DNA from: Colwellia sp. Arc7-D
GTDB taxonomy: Bacteria; Pseudomonadota; Gammaproteobacteria; Enterobacterales; Alteromonadaceae
Length of the DNA stretch: 64,000 nucleotides
NCBI RefSeq assembly: GCF_003061515.1
Contig: NZ_CP028924.1
Coordinates: 2,790,001-2,854,000, forward strand
Direction of reading: 5' to 3'
How positions within the stretch are numbered: position 1 is the stretch's first letter; every line of letters begins with the position of its first letter. Below are positions 25,583 to 39,108 of this stretch, piece after piece. A program made the translations under genes and the position numbers. The notes beneath the pieces are model-generated. The model saw nothing but the letters and a program-made list of their open reading frames with translations. It was not told where the DNA came from and did no database searches.

Positions 25583-28500
25583 ATGTGGTTAGTTAAGCTC
25601 GCGCTTCGTCAACGTTATACGGTTGGCGTATTGGTTATATTATTGTTGCTTTTTGGCATTAGGTCTTTACAAAAAACATCTACTGACATTTTACCTTCAA
25701 TTGATATTCCCTATGTCAACGTATTGTGGCAATACCCAGGTCTTAGTGCCTCTGAAATGGCGTCAAAAATTTCATCATTTAGTGAAATTGCCATCATGAA
25801 TAATGTTGACGATGTAAAGCGTGTTCAATCTGAAAATGGTAATGGCTACTCGCTCATCCAAGTCAGTTTTCACCCCAGAGCAAAGTTAGCTGTGGCACTA
25901 TCGCAAATTACCAGTGTCTCGCAAACCATACTAAAGCGGCTACCAAACGGAATGACTCCACCGTTAATAGTAAATTATACGACGTCAAGCGTACCTATAC
26001 TTCAACTCGCCGTTTCTTCTCAAACAATGACTCAGTCACAGCTGTATGATTACGCTCGACTAACACTAAGACGACAATTGCAGTCAATACCGGGCTTACG
26101 ATTGAGCCTACCTTTTGGTGGTGCCCCTAGACAACTAATGATAGATATCGATCCCGATAGATTACAGGTGCATGGACTAACAGCAAAAGAAGTAGCTATG
26201 GCTATTTCGCAACAAAACATTACGTTACCTGCTGGTATTTTACGTGAAGGAAAAGTGGCATTTACCGTTTCAACTAATGGCAGTCCGGAAGGTGTAGCTG
26301 AGTTTAAAGCTATCCCATTAAAAATAGCGAACATGGTCTAATTCAACTTCAAGATGTTGCAACGGTTCGTGATGGTGGCGCGGTTGCAACGAGTTTAGCT
26401 CGTGTAGATGGGCAAGCAGGCGTTATTGTTTCTATTTTAAAACTAGGAAACTCATCTACCGTTGATATCATTAATGAAATCAACCGTCGTTTACCAAACA
26501 TACAAAACGCTGCGCCTAAAGGCCTAACCTTAACACCTATATTTAACCAATCTAAATTTGTTGTGGCTTCTAGAAATGCAGTGTTAATTGAAGCGGTAAT
26601 AGTCGCCCTATTAGTTGCTCTAGTCGTTTTAATTTTTATTGGCAGTGTTCGCAGCACGGCCATTGTGCTTACTTCTATTCCTTTAGCCCTTTTGGCTTCT
26701 CTTACAGGGTTAACGCTTTTTGGCCACACATTAAACCTCATGACACTAGGAGGGCTAGGGTTAGCAATCGGTATATTAGTTGATAATGCCTTGGTTGAAA
26801 TTGAGAATATTAACCGTAACTTAGACTGCGGCAAATCAATTCGACAAGCCGTAATAGATAGTGCGAAGCAGGTGGTATTTCCTGAGCTTGTTTCAACGAT
26901 GAGCATATGTATCGTTTTAATGCCTATATTCTTGTTAAGTGGTACAAGCGCATACATTTTTGAGCCTTTAGCCTTAGCGGTTCTGCTCGCTATGATTGCA
27001 TCATTTATACTCTCAAGAACATTGGTGCCCATACTCGCATTTTTATTACTGAAGAATGAACGTGAAAATGTAAATCGAAATTCGTTAGTGCATAAAGTCC
27101 ACATTAACGTTGAAAACAAATTAGACCGTATTATTGCGGTGCATCTATTAAACTTAAAGCGACTATTGAGATGCCGCATCTTAGTACTCACTGGTGTGAG
27201 TATCGTGGCCAGTATCATATTTGCCTCTACGTTTATGATGCTAGGAAAAGACTACTTTCCTAAATCTGACGCGGGTGGAATTCGACTACACCTTAGAGTT
27301 GAAAATGGTGTGCGATTAGAAGAAGCTGCAAAACAGTTCGCGAATGTTCATCAATTAATTAGAACGATAATCCCTGCAAACGAAATTCAGGCCATTGTTG
27401 AGAATATTGGGCCACCAGATGCTATAAACCGAACTTGGATTAGCTCTATGATTAGCACGTCTTCTGAAGGCGAGATATTAGTACAGTTAACCCCTGGTCA
27501 TGCACCAACTGACCTTTATATTCGAAAAATCAGATCTCAGTTAGCGTTACAATTCCCTGACTACCAAGCGCTCTTTCGTCCTGCTGATATTATTTCCCAA
27601 ACACTTAATGGCACGGCTAGTTCTGCCATTGAAGTAAAAATTACGGGCCGAGACATAAAAGGAAACTTACAAGCCGCAACAAAACTAATGAGCCAGTTAA
27701 AAAATGTTGAAGGTGTTGCTGATATTATCATTGATCAAGTTACGGCCTGGCCTGATATCAATCTCAATATTGATAGAATACTTGCAAAAAAACTAGGTGT
27801 GAATATGACTGACATAAGTCAGACCCTATTAGTGAGTTTAAGCTCTAGTGCAAACTTATTCCCCAACACATGGGCAAATAATGGCATCAGTTATATTGTT
27901 GCGGCTCAGGTTCCGCCCTATCGTTTAGACTCGTTAAACACCTTGTTAAATACACCAGTTAAGGCCACTAATTCAGCTCAAGGAACCCTATTATTAAAAA
28001 GTCTAGTGAGTGTAGAAAAACGCGCTCGTCCAGCGTTAATTAAACGTCAAATGTTAGCCCCCAACATCAGTATATTGATCAACATTGATCAACGCGATTT
28101 GGGTTCGGTTTATACCGACATCGCAAACAACGTTGCGTCGACAAAGGCTACTCTTAAAGCTGGCAATAAAATCACCATTGAAGGACAAGCACAAGACATG
28201 CTACTAGCCTACAGTGACTTAGCTAAGGGTATGGCGATGGCTGCAATTTTAGTATTTCTACTGATGGTAATAAATTTCCAATCTTGGGCCTTGCCACTTG
28301 TGGCTTTAAGCGCAATGCCTATGGCCATTACTGGCTCTCTGCTTGCTCTATTCCTGTCAAATACGCCGTTAAGTGTCTCCGCATTTATGGGCATGATTAT
28401 GGTAATAGGAGTAACCACGGCAAATAGTGTTTTAGTTGTCAGCTTTGCCAGAGCTGAAATGCTTGCGGGAAAACTAGCAAAAAACTCAGCATTATCTGCG

Positions 28501-28722
28501 ATAAAGACCAGGTTTAGACCCGTAATTATGACAGCTATAGCTATGTTGGTTGGCATGATCCCCATGGCATTAGCATTGGGAGAAGGAGCAGAACAAAACG
28601 CTCCTCTTGCAAGAGCTGTTATTGGAGGCTTAATTTTTGGCACACCAACAACTTTGACATTAGTACCACTAATACTGAGCTTTCGAACTAAGCCAATGTT
28701 TCAAGATCTCGAGGAAAACTAA
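25583..28722 (+). pseudogene. RND efflux pump inner-membrane protein, split by a one-base frameshift
   Basis: AcrB-type resistance-nodulation-division transporter of about 1,046 residues once rejoined. The first frame (25583-26341) covers TM1 and the first porter subdomains (SIDIPYVNVLWQYPG near residue 38). The second, usable from about 26330 to 28722, contains the remaining TMs with MTLGGLGLAIGILVDNALVEIENI (pieces of the TM4 proton-relay region) and GMIMVIGVTTANSVLVVSFAR near TM10-11. Reading the A-run at 26320-26324 as six bases restores PLKNSEHGLIQLQDVATVRDGG in pieces. The relay segment is of the hydrophobe/amphiphile type rather than the heavy-metal type. It precedes its adaptor gene, the reverse of the common order. 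Substrate unknown. Confidence 0.88.
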
Positions 28723-28723
28723 A

Positions 28724-29848
28724 ATGACAGAATGTAAAATAAAAAGTAGTACTCAAGCTAATATCCAATGTACTGCATTGCATAAAATTCAGCATAACAT
28801 TGTACTTATTGGCTTACTTTTATTAACGCCAACATTGACTGTGCAAGCAGAAACGAATTCCCAATCAAGTTATCAAACCGCTAAGCTAACAAAAGTTTTA
28901 GATCAAAAAACGGTGAGTTTGCCAACTGTTTCTCAGGCTAAACAAACGACAAAGTTATATTCTAGAGCCAGTGGTTATATCAAAGAACAATATGTAGAAA
29001 TTGGTAGTGCTGTCAGTAAAGGCGATGTACTTGCAGTAATTGACGCTCCTGAGATTAAACTGCAAGAGCAACAAATACTGGCTGACATTGAGTTTGGCAA
29101 AGCCGAGCATGAATTAAATCGATTAACGTTGAAACGAGCCAAGCAGTTAATAAAAGATAACTTAATTAGCAAAGCTGAATTAGATAGGCTGACCATTCAA
29201 ACAGAAAAATCAAAGGCTAAAATAGCGAGTTTGTTCGCACAAAAAGAACAAAACCAATTTCAACAATCATTACTCATTATAACGGCACCAATTGCTGGAT
29301 ACATTACCGATAAAAATATTGAGATAGGCGACATGATCAATGGAGGTAGCAACCCATTAAATAACTATCTTTATAAACTACAAAATATCAACGATTTGAA
29401 GTTGATTACATACGTACCACAAAACGAAGTTAGTAAAATATCAATTGGGGATACTATCAATGCCACGTTTACAGGGTATGAGGAGATAGTTGTATCTGCG
29501 ACCATTACTCGCATGGCGCACGCTATAAATGTGGCAACTGGAACAATGAAAGTTGAAGCGGAGTTTGATAATAGTAAACATAATCTACCAACCGGTCTTA
29601 ACGGGAGTATCAACTTTACAATCAAAAACACTAAACTTGAGAGGCCAAGATGGAATGCGCCTTTAGCAGCACTTACCTATCATCAAGGAGGACCTGCGAT
29701 TGCGACCGTTAGCGAGAATAATATTCTATTTCAAAAAATCGAGATAGTTTCACAATCAACCGACAGCTTTATATTTGTCAGTCCAAATCCAATTTACAAA
29801 ACAGTTATACTGAACCCTAATGCTTTATTGAATCAAATAAGTCATTAG
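28724..29848 (+). CDS. RND periplasmic adaptor (membrane fusion protein)
   Basis: 374 residues; a long polar N-terminus of about 25 residues precedes the hydrophobic segment IVLIGLLLLTPTLTVQA, so the true start may be a few codons in. A lipoyl-like half-motif (SRASGYIKEQYVEIGSAVSKGDVLAVIDAPE in pieces) near residue 85, a helical hairpin of about 75 residues and a second lipoyl half (ITAPIAGYITDKNIEIGDMI) near residue 190 define the family. The gene starts 1 base after the pump stop codon. No TolC gene is in this operon; the TolC protein at 36703 or another elsewhere may complete the channel. Confidence 0.9.
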   Translation: MTECKIKSSTQANIQCTALHKIQHNIVLIGLLLLTPTLTVQAETNSQSSYQTAKLTKVLDQKTVSLPTVSQAKQTTKLYSRASGYIKEQYVEIGSAVSKGDVLAVIDAPEIKLQEQQILADIEFGKAEHELNRLTLKRAKQLIKDNLISKAELDRLTIQTEKSKAKIASLFAQKEQNQFQQSLLIITAPIAGYITDKNIEIGDMINGGSNPLNNYLYKLQNINDLKLITYVPQNEVSKISIGDTINATFTGYEEIVVSATITRMAHAINVATGTMKVEAEFDNSKHNLPTGLNGSINFTIKNTKLERPRWNAPLAALTYHQGGPAIATVSENNILFQKIEIVSQSTDSFIFVSPNPIYKTVILNPNALLNQISH

Positions 29849-30023
29849 GGTTCAGTTTTTGACGGAAAGTCTACTTGTTTTTTTGAAACTCAGATACAAA
29901 TGAACAAAATGCCAAGTATAAATTTCTTCCTATGTTATTTAACTAATAGCGCATTAAGATGAGATACACATTTATTACTTTGTCAGCTTTTATTTCATTT
30001 ATACAGCAACCTAACTGTTTCAT

Positions 30024-30203
30024 GCGAGCCTGGTTCTCGTCACTTTTCTACATTGGTGTGTCCTTACAGAAAAGTATTTAATGGCTACTTTGAAAGTTAG
30101 GAGAGTTCTGATCATGAAATTCAACTTTAATTAATAAATTTTCGGGTAACTTTCTTGGCAAATTAACGGAGAAATAATCACCACCTCTACGCATACTTCG
30201 ATG
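30024..30203. repeat. Right member of a direct repeat flanking the two-component/RND module
   Basis: Aligns to 21563-21743, covering the 3' end of the lipoprotein gene at 30078 and about 50 bases beyond it. I estimate roughly three quarters identity by eye. The copies are about 8.4 kb apart and in the same orientation. Confidence 0.55.
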
Positions 30204-30467
30204 AGCTACAGGCACTATAATGTGCAGCAGCAATTTCCCTTCATTGGAAAATGCACTAACGTCAATGTGACCATTACGAGCAGCAAAGCGTTTGGATTTC
30301 TTAAAATAGCCACTTACATTAATTGCTCCACCTGATTTGAAGGCAGTGACATTTTCAATCTTCCATGTTTGAGAGTTTTGATTGAGAATTTCGGTATTTA
30401 TTGGAATACCTGCACAGCCGTATAGCATAGCTACAATAGTCATTAATATTGGTAAGTTACACTTCAT
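30078..30467 (-). CDS. Lipoprotein of unknown function
   Basis: 129 residues with a lipobox (MLYGCAGIP) after a hydrophobic N-terminus. The mature domain looks beta-rich (WKIENVTAFKSGGAINVSGYFKK, then LLHIIVPVAHRS, then INVK-like strands) and ends in a polar tail. It is the last gene in the direction of the metal-efflux operon, 118 bases past the DUF6488-like gene, so it may be read from the same promoter. A decayed partial copy lies at 21563-21743. Its link to metal resistance is inferred from position. Confidence 0.7.
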   Translation of the reverse strand: MKCNLPILMTIVAMLYGCAGIPINTEILNQNSQTWKIENVTAFKSGGAINVSGYFKKSKRFAARNGHIDVSAFSNEGKLLLHIIVPVAHRSMRRGGDYFSVNLPRKLPENLLIKVEFHDQNSPNFQSSH

Positions 30468-30585
30468 GGTTGTACTTTCCCATTTGGTTAAATTTATAAT
30501 ACGTTCAAATGATTATTAATTATAAGTGTTTTTGTTCATTAGCTTTATTGGAAGGAGGGCATGTTGCCCCCTTCCATTTTCTATA

Positions 30586-30918
30586 TTAGAATTTAGCTTC
30601 AGAGTTAACCTTTAATACATCACCAGACATTGTCATCAGAAAATAAATTGTTTTATTTTCTGACACATTGTTCGCACTAACAACATAGCGGTTAGCTTCT
30701 GTCGCATGAAGTTTGAAATTTTCTGTAGTCAAATTCTTCCAATTATCACCTAACTTTCCAACTTTAAAGCCCAAGTCTTTGAAAGTAAGTTGTTTAGTGA
30801 CTTTAGTTGCAATTTCTATCGCTGCATTGGGGCTTATTTTCCCATGGTCAGAATGTGCAAATGCTGAGCTTGTGCTAAGCATTAATGTAATAAATAGGGC
30901 TATAATTAGTTTTTTCAT
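30586..30918 (-). CDS. Small periplasmic protein, DUF6488-like, of metal-efflux operons
   Basis: 110 residues: signal peptide ending FAHS near residue 22, followed by HSDHGKISPNAAIEIATKV, with two or three histidines that could bind metal, and a compact domain ending YFLMTMSGDVLKVNSEAKF. The organisation (MKK-signal, AHSDHG, PepSY-like strands) resembles small proteins I associate with CusA/CzcA operons in gammaproteobacteria and remember as DUF6488; that number is from memory. It probably acts in the periplasm as a metal-binding accessory protein. AACTCC-type spacing upstream (GGAGTTAC on the coding strand) gives a ribosome-binding site. Confidence 0.7.
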   Translation of the reverse strand: MKKLIIALFITLMLSTSSAFAHSDHGKISPNAAIEIATKVTKQLTFKDLGFKVGKLGDNWKNLTTENFKLHATEANRYVVSANNVSENKTIYFLMTMSGDVLKVNSEAKF

Positions 30919-30966
30919 TTTGTAACTCCAATTGTTTAATTCAAATTTAAAGTGTATTGATAGTGA

Positions 30967-31542
30967 TTATTTAAGGCCATGCTGCGCATATTCGCCTTTG
31001 ACAATAAGCTGTACAGTAATCGGTGTATCAGTAGTGTTTTTCCAGTACCAGCCCTGAGAGCCAGAAAATGGCGCTGTAAAGCTACCTTTCATCTCACTCA
31101 AAGTTGCTATGGCATAGCTTTCAAAATAGCCTGTTTTGTCGCCTTCAGGTTCTCCGTGTAGGTCAAAATACAATGCAGAACCATCGGTTATCCATTCGTA
31201 CTCAAGTTTTTGATATTGCGCCATGATAAATTTGTACTCAACACCACGACCGGCAGGAACAAGCACTTCTATTGTTTCTGAATCTCCTTTTGATTTTTTT
31301 GGTGCTTCTGGTGTTAAGAGTTGATCGGCACTTGCATCCTTCCCTTGATGAAAAATAGTTAAGCCAAGTTCATGCCCAATTCCGGTAGGGTCTATATCAT
31401 ATTCAGCAGGCAATATAATGATTAACAGTGTAAATGCTGCGAATACTATGCTGAAAATCGTATATTTGAGCAGCGCAGAGTTTGTTAATACCATCGTTTG
31501 TGGCGTTGCTTGTTGCATTTTTTCTTGCCCTTTATCTTGCAT
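30967..31542 (-). CDS. Single-pass membrane protein of the metal-efflux operon
   Basis: 191 residues with one transmembrane helix at about 25-46 (LKYTIFSIVFAAFTLLIIILP) and a periplasmic domain of about 145 residues: GIGHELGLTIFHQG, VLVPAGRGVEYKFIMAQYQKLEYEW, then HGEPEGDKTGYFESYAIA and GWYWKNTTDTPITVQLIVKGEY. It resembles the transmembrane anchor proteins annotated next to CzcA-type pumps in marine bacteria. Histidine and acidic residues near HGEPEGD could bind metal. It follows the HupE-like gene with about 50 bases between. Function unproven. Confidence 0.75.
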   Translation of the reverse strand: MQDKGQEKMQQATPQTMVLTNSALLKYTIFSIVFAAFTLLIIILPAEYDIDPTGIGHELGLTIFHQGKDASADQLLTPEAPKKSKGDSETIEVLVPAGRGVEYKFIMAQYQKLEYEWITDGSALYFDLHGEPEGDKTGYFESYAIATLSEMKGSFTAPFSGSQGWYWKNTTDTPITVQLIVKGEYAQHGLK

Positions 31543-31591
31543 AGTCTTATCTCTTAAAATAGGTAAAATTTGAATCGTAAAATTTAATCAA

Positions 31592-35453
<3,862 letters not shown>

Positions 35454-35463
35454 TTAATAATCC

Positions 35464-36699
35464 TTAATGATCGTGTGAGGCGCCAGATTTTTCAATATCG
35501 GCTTTGAGGATATAACTATTCTCTGTGACATATTCAGTGCCAATGGAGATACCACTTAGCACTTCTATTTCATCGCCAACTACTCGGCCTAGTTCGAGCA
35601 TTCTTACTTCATATTCGTCACCCACTTTGGCATATACGACTGTAAAGTCTCGAAAGCTTTGCAACGCTTTACGTTCAACTGCCATAGCAACATCGTATGA
35701 GTCAATTTCAATGTCGGCACTAACAAATAAACCTTCTGATAACACAGAGTCTGGATTGTTAACTAACACACGAAATAGTTTCGCCTGATCATCTCTTACT
35801 TTTAGAATTCGACTATCAATGGTGCTGACTTGTTTTGCTTCAACACCATTTATCGTCAACGTGGTTTTGGCACCAAGGCGTATAGTTGATAAGTTTTTTG
35901 GAAAAACAGCTAGCTCAGCAATTAATGTTTTATCGTTGGTGATTTGTAGTAATGAACGACCTTTTGATTGCTCTCCAGAAGTCACATTAACCTTCGTTAC
36001 TATGCCATTTTGGGCAGAAAGTACCTTGTAAGATTGCAGACTTTCATTACTTTCTACAGTAAAGAGTAGTTGCCCCTTTGTGACAGAATCACCCAGTTTT
36101 ACATGTACTTTTTCAACAAGCCCATCAAAGCGAGCATACACGTTGCTAGTTGCATCAGCAGGCAAGGTTAACCTGCCATAGACTTCAACAGTTTCGTGAA
36201 ATGTGGATGGTGCTACAAAGTCAGTGACAATTTCCATTGCCTGGGCAATATCGTCCGCAATTTTGGTACGACCTTCAAAATTGTCATATTGCCAATCATA
36301 AGTTTGTCCCTGATATTTAGCGTAAAGTGAAACCAGAAATGAGTGAGGTTCATAAATAACCATGTCGCCACGAAGGTATTCTCCTTCCTGATAAAAGTTT
36401 ATGTCATCTATGCCATCGCCCAACCGAGTTAATTTTACATTGAGCTCTACTTTTGATGGATCTATAGCTTTACCATCCATTGTTGCCCACACGCGAAATT
36501 CTGGTGGAACACCTGTTTCAAAAATGGCTAACTCTATAGCAAAATCACCTTTTCTCAGCATTCGACCACGATTAGGGCCTTTCTCTGGTTCAGATTCTTC
36601 TACTTTTTGCTCTGAAACGGCAAAGCTAGAGAAACTCGCACTTAAGCCAACAAAGCATAGCGTGCCTATTAGCATTAATATTTTAAATGTTGATCTCAT
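35464..36699 (-). CDS. czcB: Heavy-metal efflux periplasmic adaptor, CzcB type
   Basis: 411 residues. After a signal peptide (about 1-28) there is an acidic stretch (EQKVEESEPEKGPNRGRML) and a beta domain of about 110 residues, then the lipoyl/hairpin region (ARFDGLVEKVHVKLGDSVTKGQ and ESLQSYKVLSAQNGIVTKVNV in pieces), the beta-barrel and the membrane-proximal domain. The tail ends SGASHDH with a metal-ligand-like His-Asp-His. It couples the CzcA-type pump to the TolC protein. The hairpin is very short, as in several CzcB proteins. It lies four bases after the TolC gene and 19 bases before czcA. Confidence 0.9.
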   Translation of the reverse strand: MRSTFKILMLIGTLCFVGLSASFSSFAVSEQKVEESEPEKGPNRGRMLRKGDFAIELAIFETGVPPEFRVWATMDGKAIDPSKVELNVKLTRLGDGIDDINFYQEGEYLRGDMVIYEPHSFLVSLYAKYQGQTYDWQYDNFEGRTKIADDIAQAMEIVTDFVAPSTFHETVEVYGRLTLPADATSNVYARFDGLVEKVHVKLGDSVTKGQLLFTVESNESLQSYKVLSAQNGIVTKVNVTSGEQSKGRSLLQITNDKTLIAELAVFPKNLSTIRLGAKTTLTINGVEAKQVSTIDSRILKVRDDQAKLFRVLVNNPDSVLSEGLFVSADIEIDSYDVAMAVERKALQSFRDFTVVYAKVGDEYEVRMLELGRVVGDEIEVLSGISIGTEYVTENSYILKADIEKSGASHDH

Positions 36700-36702
36700 G
36701 GG

Positions 36703-38016
36703 TTATTTCTCGTTACTTGTTTTGTTAAAAGGAGCATTAGAGGCTTTATTGATGGCAACTAGGGACGTACCCGTTAACCGCTCTATTTCAATATTGTTTA
36801 AATGCGCATTTTGATAAGCGCCTATCAAATCTGCTTGAGCATTTATTAATGCTTGTTGCGTATTCATCCACTCGGTATAACTATACATACCCGCGTTGTA
36901 AGCTTGCTCGGCTTCATTAAAGGCTTGTTCTAACAATGGAATGACTTTCTCAGTTACTGCGTGAATAACATGCTGGCTGTGTTTCATTTGCTCGATCAGC
37001 ACATATAACTGTGTATTGAGCTTATGAACGAGGGCTAGTGACTCTGCTTCTAGTTCATTTTGAGTGGCATGTAATGCCCTTATTTTCCCTTCATTTTGAT
37101 TCGTATCACCAAAGGGGATCGAAACCCCAGCTACTAAGCCGAAATCATCAGTTGTTTGATAACGACGTAAACCAGTTGAAAATTGCCATAAGGGTTTAGT
37201 CTCAATACGTGAAAGCTCAATTTCAGACTGAGCAATTCGTTTTTTGGTGGCGAAAAGGCTAACAGAAGGCGTCTGTTTAAGTTTATTAACTAAAGAATTA
37301 AAATCAGAACCAGTCGCTAACGATAAGTTTGGTAAAGATAATAATGACCCAATCACCCTACTCTTCTTATGCTGTTCACTAAGATTTACTGCTTGAACTT
37401 GTCCACCCCATTGAGCAAACAGTTGATATTTACTTACGTCAACTTCGTGAGTTAAATCTTCAACGTCCAATTCACGCTTAGCAACTTCAGCTTGAGCTTT
37501 TAATTTATCTATTCGGGATGAATTTCCCACTTTCACGCGTTGTTCTATGGATTTTAATGAATTATTCGCTTGTTTTAGGCTGAATTTTGCTAACATCAAT
37601 CGTTCTTTATCAACGAGAACTTGTATAAAGTATCGTGCCGTTTGTGCCGCTAAATCCAAGGCTTTTACTTCACGCTCTAAGGCAACAGTTGAGCCATACT
37701 GTTTAGCCGTTGCCATTTTACGTTTCACTAACTCCCCATCTAATAACCAAGATATCGACAAGGTTGACTGAGCATTTTTAAAGCCACTATGTTCACCAGT
37801 ACCTAAGGCATCTTCAATTGTAAAGCCGATTTGTGGTCTAGACTGAACTCCCGCTTGTTGAGCATAACCTGAGTAAACCTCTGCTTTAAGTGCAAATGAT
37901 TTAAGTTCAGGATGCATACTGATGGTTCGTGAAATAGCAGATTCTAAATCAATGGTTTGCAAAGGACTTTGTTGAGCAAAAATAGCAGTTGGCACTAGTG
38001 ATATGAATATAAGCAT
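36703..38016 (-). CDS. czcC: Outer-membrane factor of metal efflux, TolC family (CzcC type)
   Basis: About 437 residues from the ATG at 38014-38016, which begins a signal peptide (MLIFISLVPTAIFAQQ). An in-frame ATG at 38103 would add 29 residues, but that stretch overlaps an operator-like palindrome at 38044-38076 that is shared with the blaI promoter, and reads as a non-signal sequence, so I reject it. The mature protein is helical with two OEP repeats (TISMHPELKSFALKAEVYSG near residue 30; LIEQMKHSQHVIHAVTEKVI near residue 320) and a LQQA/LINAQADLIGAY pattern near the end. It forms the outer-membrane exit channel of the Czc system. Confidence 0.87.
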   Translation of the reverse strand: MLIFISLVPTAIFAQQSPLQTIDLESAISRTISMHPELKSFALKAEVYSGYAQQAGVQSRPQIGFTIEDALGTGEHSGFKNAQSTLSISWLLDGELVKRKMATAKQYGSTVALEREVKALDLAAQTARYFIQVLVDKERLMLAKFSLKQANNSLKSIEQRVKVGNSSRIDKLKAQAEVAKRELDVEDLTHEVDVSKYQLFAQWGGQVQAVNLSEQHKKSRVIGSLLSLPNLSLATGSDFNSLVNKLKQTPSVSLFATKKRIAQSEIELSRIETKPLWQFSTGLRRYQTTDDFGLVAGVSIPFGDTNQNEGKIRALHATQNELEAESLALVHKLNTQLYVLIEQMKHSQHVIHAVTEKVIPLLEQAFNEAEQAYNAGMYSYTEWMNTQQALINAQADLIGAYQNAHLNNIEIERLTGTSLVAINKASNAPFNKTSNEK

Positions 38017-38043
38017 GATGCTCTTATGTTTGAGGTTAACACA

Positions 38044-38076
38044 TGCAAAAAACCGACTGCCAATCGGCTTTTTGCA
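38044..38076. promoter_or_regulatory. BlaI-type operator upstream of czcC
   Basis: TGCAAAAAACCGA (38044-38056), 7-base centre CTGCCAA, TCGGCTTTTTGCA (38064-38076): 13-bp arms with one mismatch, 27 bases before the czcC start at 38016. The core ACCGAC-N-G-N-CAATCGG is shared with 39536-39566. This pair of sites is the expected place for the adjacent repressor to act. Confidence 0.7.
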
Positions 38077-38139
38077 AGTGCGCATTTTAAAGTAGCGTTT
38101 CATTGTTAATACCTTAGCGTAAGACTTTAGATGAGTGTT

Positions 38140-39108
38140 TTAATGCGTAAATAGGGTTTCAATAACGTGATGTAAGCTATCTACAGATGTTGTTGAAATC
38201 AAAACTAAAAAGAGTATGGCTATCAAAACACCTCCCTTGGGAAATGTTTTGAACTGTTTGTCATTGAGTAAATGTAGTACTCGTTGTTCAATAGCGTGTC
38301 GGCAAAAATGAACAAATAACTCACTGTTATATTGTGGGTGAATTGAATAGTTAGCTGCCAATTTCGTAAATTTTATCATGGTACTAGCGACATTGTTTGA
38401 CTGTTGTTGGTTTTTGACAAACAAAGAATCAGCGTCTTGTTCCATAGATAGAGACATCATGGATAGTAATAAATGCTTAATATTAGTTGCAAAATAAGCT
38501 GAGAAAAATGAAAAAAGCCATTTTTTCATTGGATCATAATGGTGTACATGAGCTAGCTCATGCTGAAGGATGATTTCTATATCATCAGCGCCTAGTTGCT
38601 CAATAAGACCCGTTGACATAAAGCACGAAGGATTGAGCATCCCTCCTGTGAATGCTGTTGGTAGAGGTGACTCAATGATAAATACTTGTTTACGCTTCTC
38701 TGTCCCAAATCTACGCAAAAGACTGATCTGCTGATGGTTGTGATAAAGCACAATTATTTTTTTTGTAAAAATATATAGACTGAAACCAACGAAAATGAGC
38801 AAACTAATACTATGCCAACTCAGGAAATAGAAAATATCTGAATGATGCCAATGCGCTATGTCAGTCAGCCAATTAGATGTCGAATCATCTTGAAATAATG
38901 GACTAAAAACAAGTGTGACACATACAGCAATAAACCAAGGAGTGAGCACAGATAACCATAATAATGATTTACGTGTAGTGACAGCATAATCAGCTAATCT
39001 TCCCTTTAGAGACCAAAATACTGCTGAAACAAATATGTTAGCTACTATAAAGGCTAATACCCCTACAGCAAGTAAATTAAATGCTAATGCCCATTGGTCA
39101 TAAATCAT
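38140..39108 (-). CDS. M56 (BlaR1/MecR1-type) membrane metallopeptidase
   Basis: 322 residues, four or five transmembrane helices (about 10-35, 52-72, 95-118, 200-222, 285-308) and a cytoplasmic zinc-protease site LQHELAHVHHYDPMKKW near residue 185 (HExxH). This is the anti-repressor part of BlaR1-like sensors; the C-terminal penicillin-binding sensor domain is absent, so the signal is not a beta-lactam, at least by that route. It would cleave or trigger cleavage of the BlaI-like repressor when metal is in excess. The start codon overlaps the stop of the blaI gene, so they are co-translated. Confidence 0.9.
   Translation of the reverse strand: MIYDQWALAFNLLAVGVLAFIVANIFVSAVFWSLKGRLADYAVTTRKSLLWLSVLTPWFIAVCVTLVFSPLFQDDSTSNWLTDIAHWHHSDIFYFLSWHSISLLIFVGFSLYIFTKKIIVLYHNHQQISLLRRFGTEKRKQVFIIESPLPTAFTGGMLNPSCFMSTGLIEQLGADDIEIILQHELAHVHHYDPMKKWLFSFFSAYFATNIKHLLLSMMSLSMEQDADSLFVKNQQQSNNVASTMIKFTKLAANYSIHPQYNSELFVHFCRHAIEQRVLHLLNDKQFKTFPKGGVLIAILFLVLISTTSVDSLHHVIETLFTH

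Noticed and set aside
26349-27218. 289-codon minus-strand frame across the RND gene
   Set aside because: Long but an antisense shadow; the plus strand has clear RND transporter motifs throughout.
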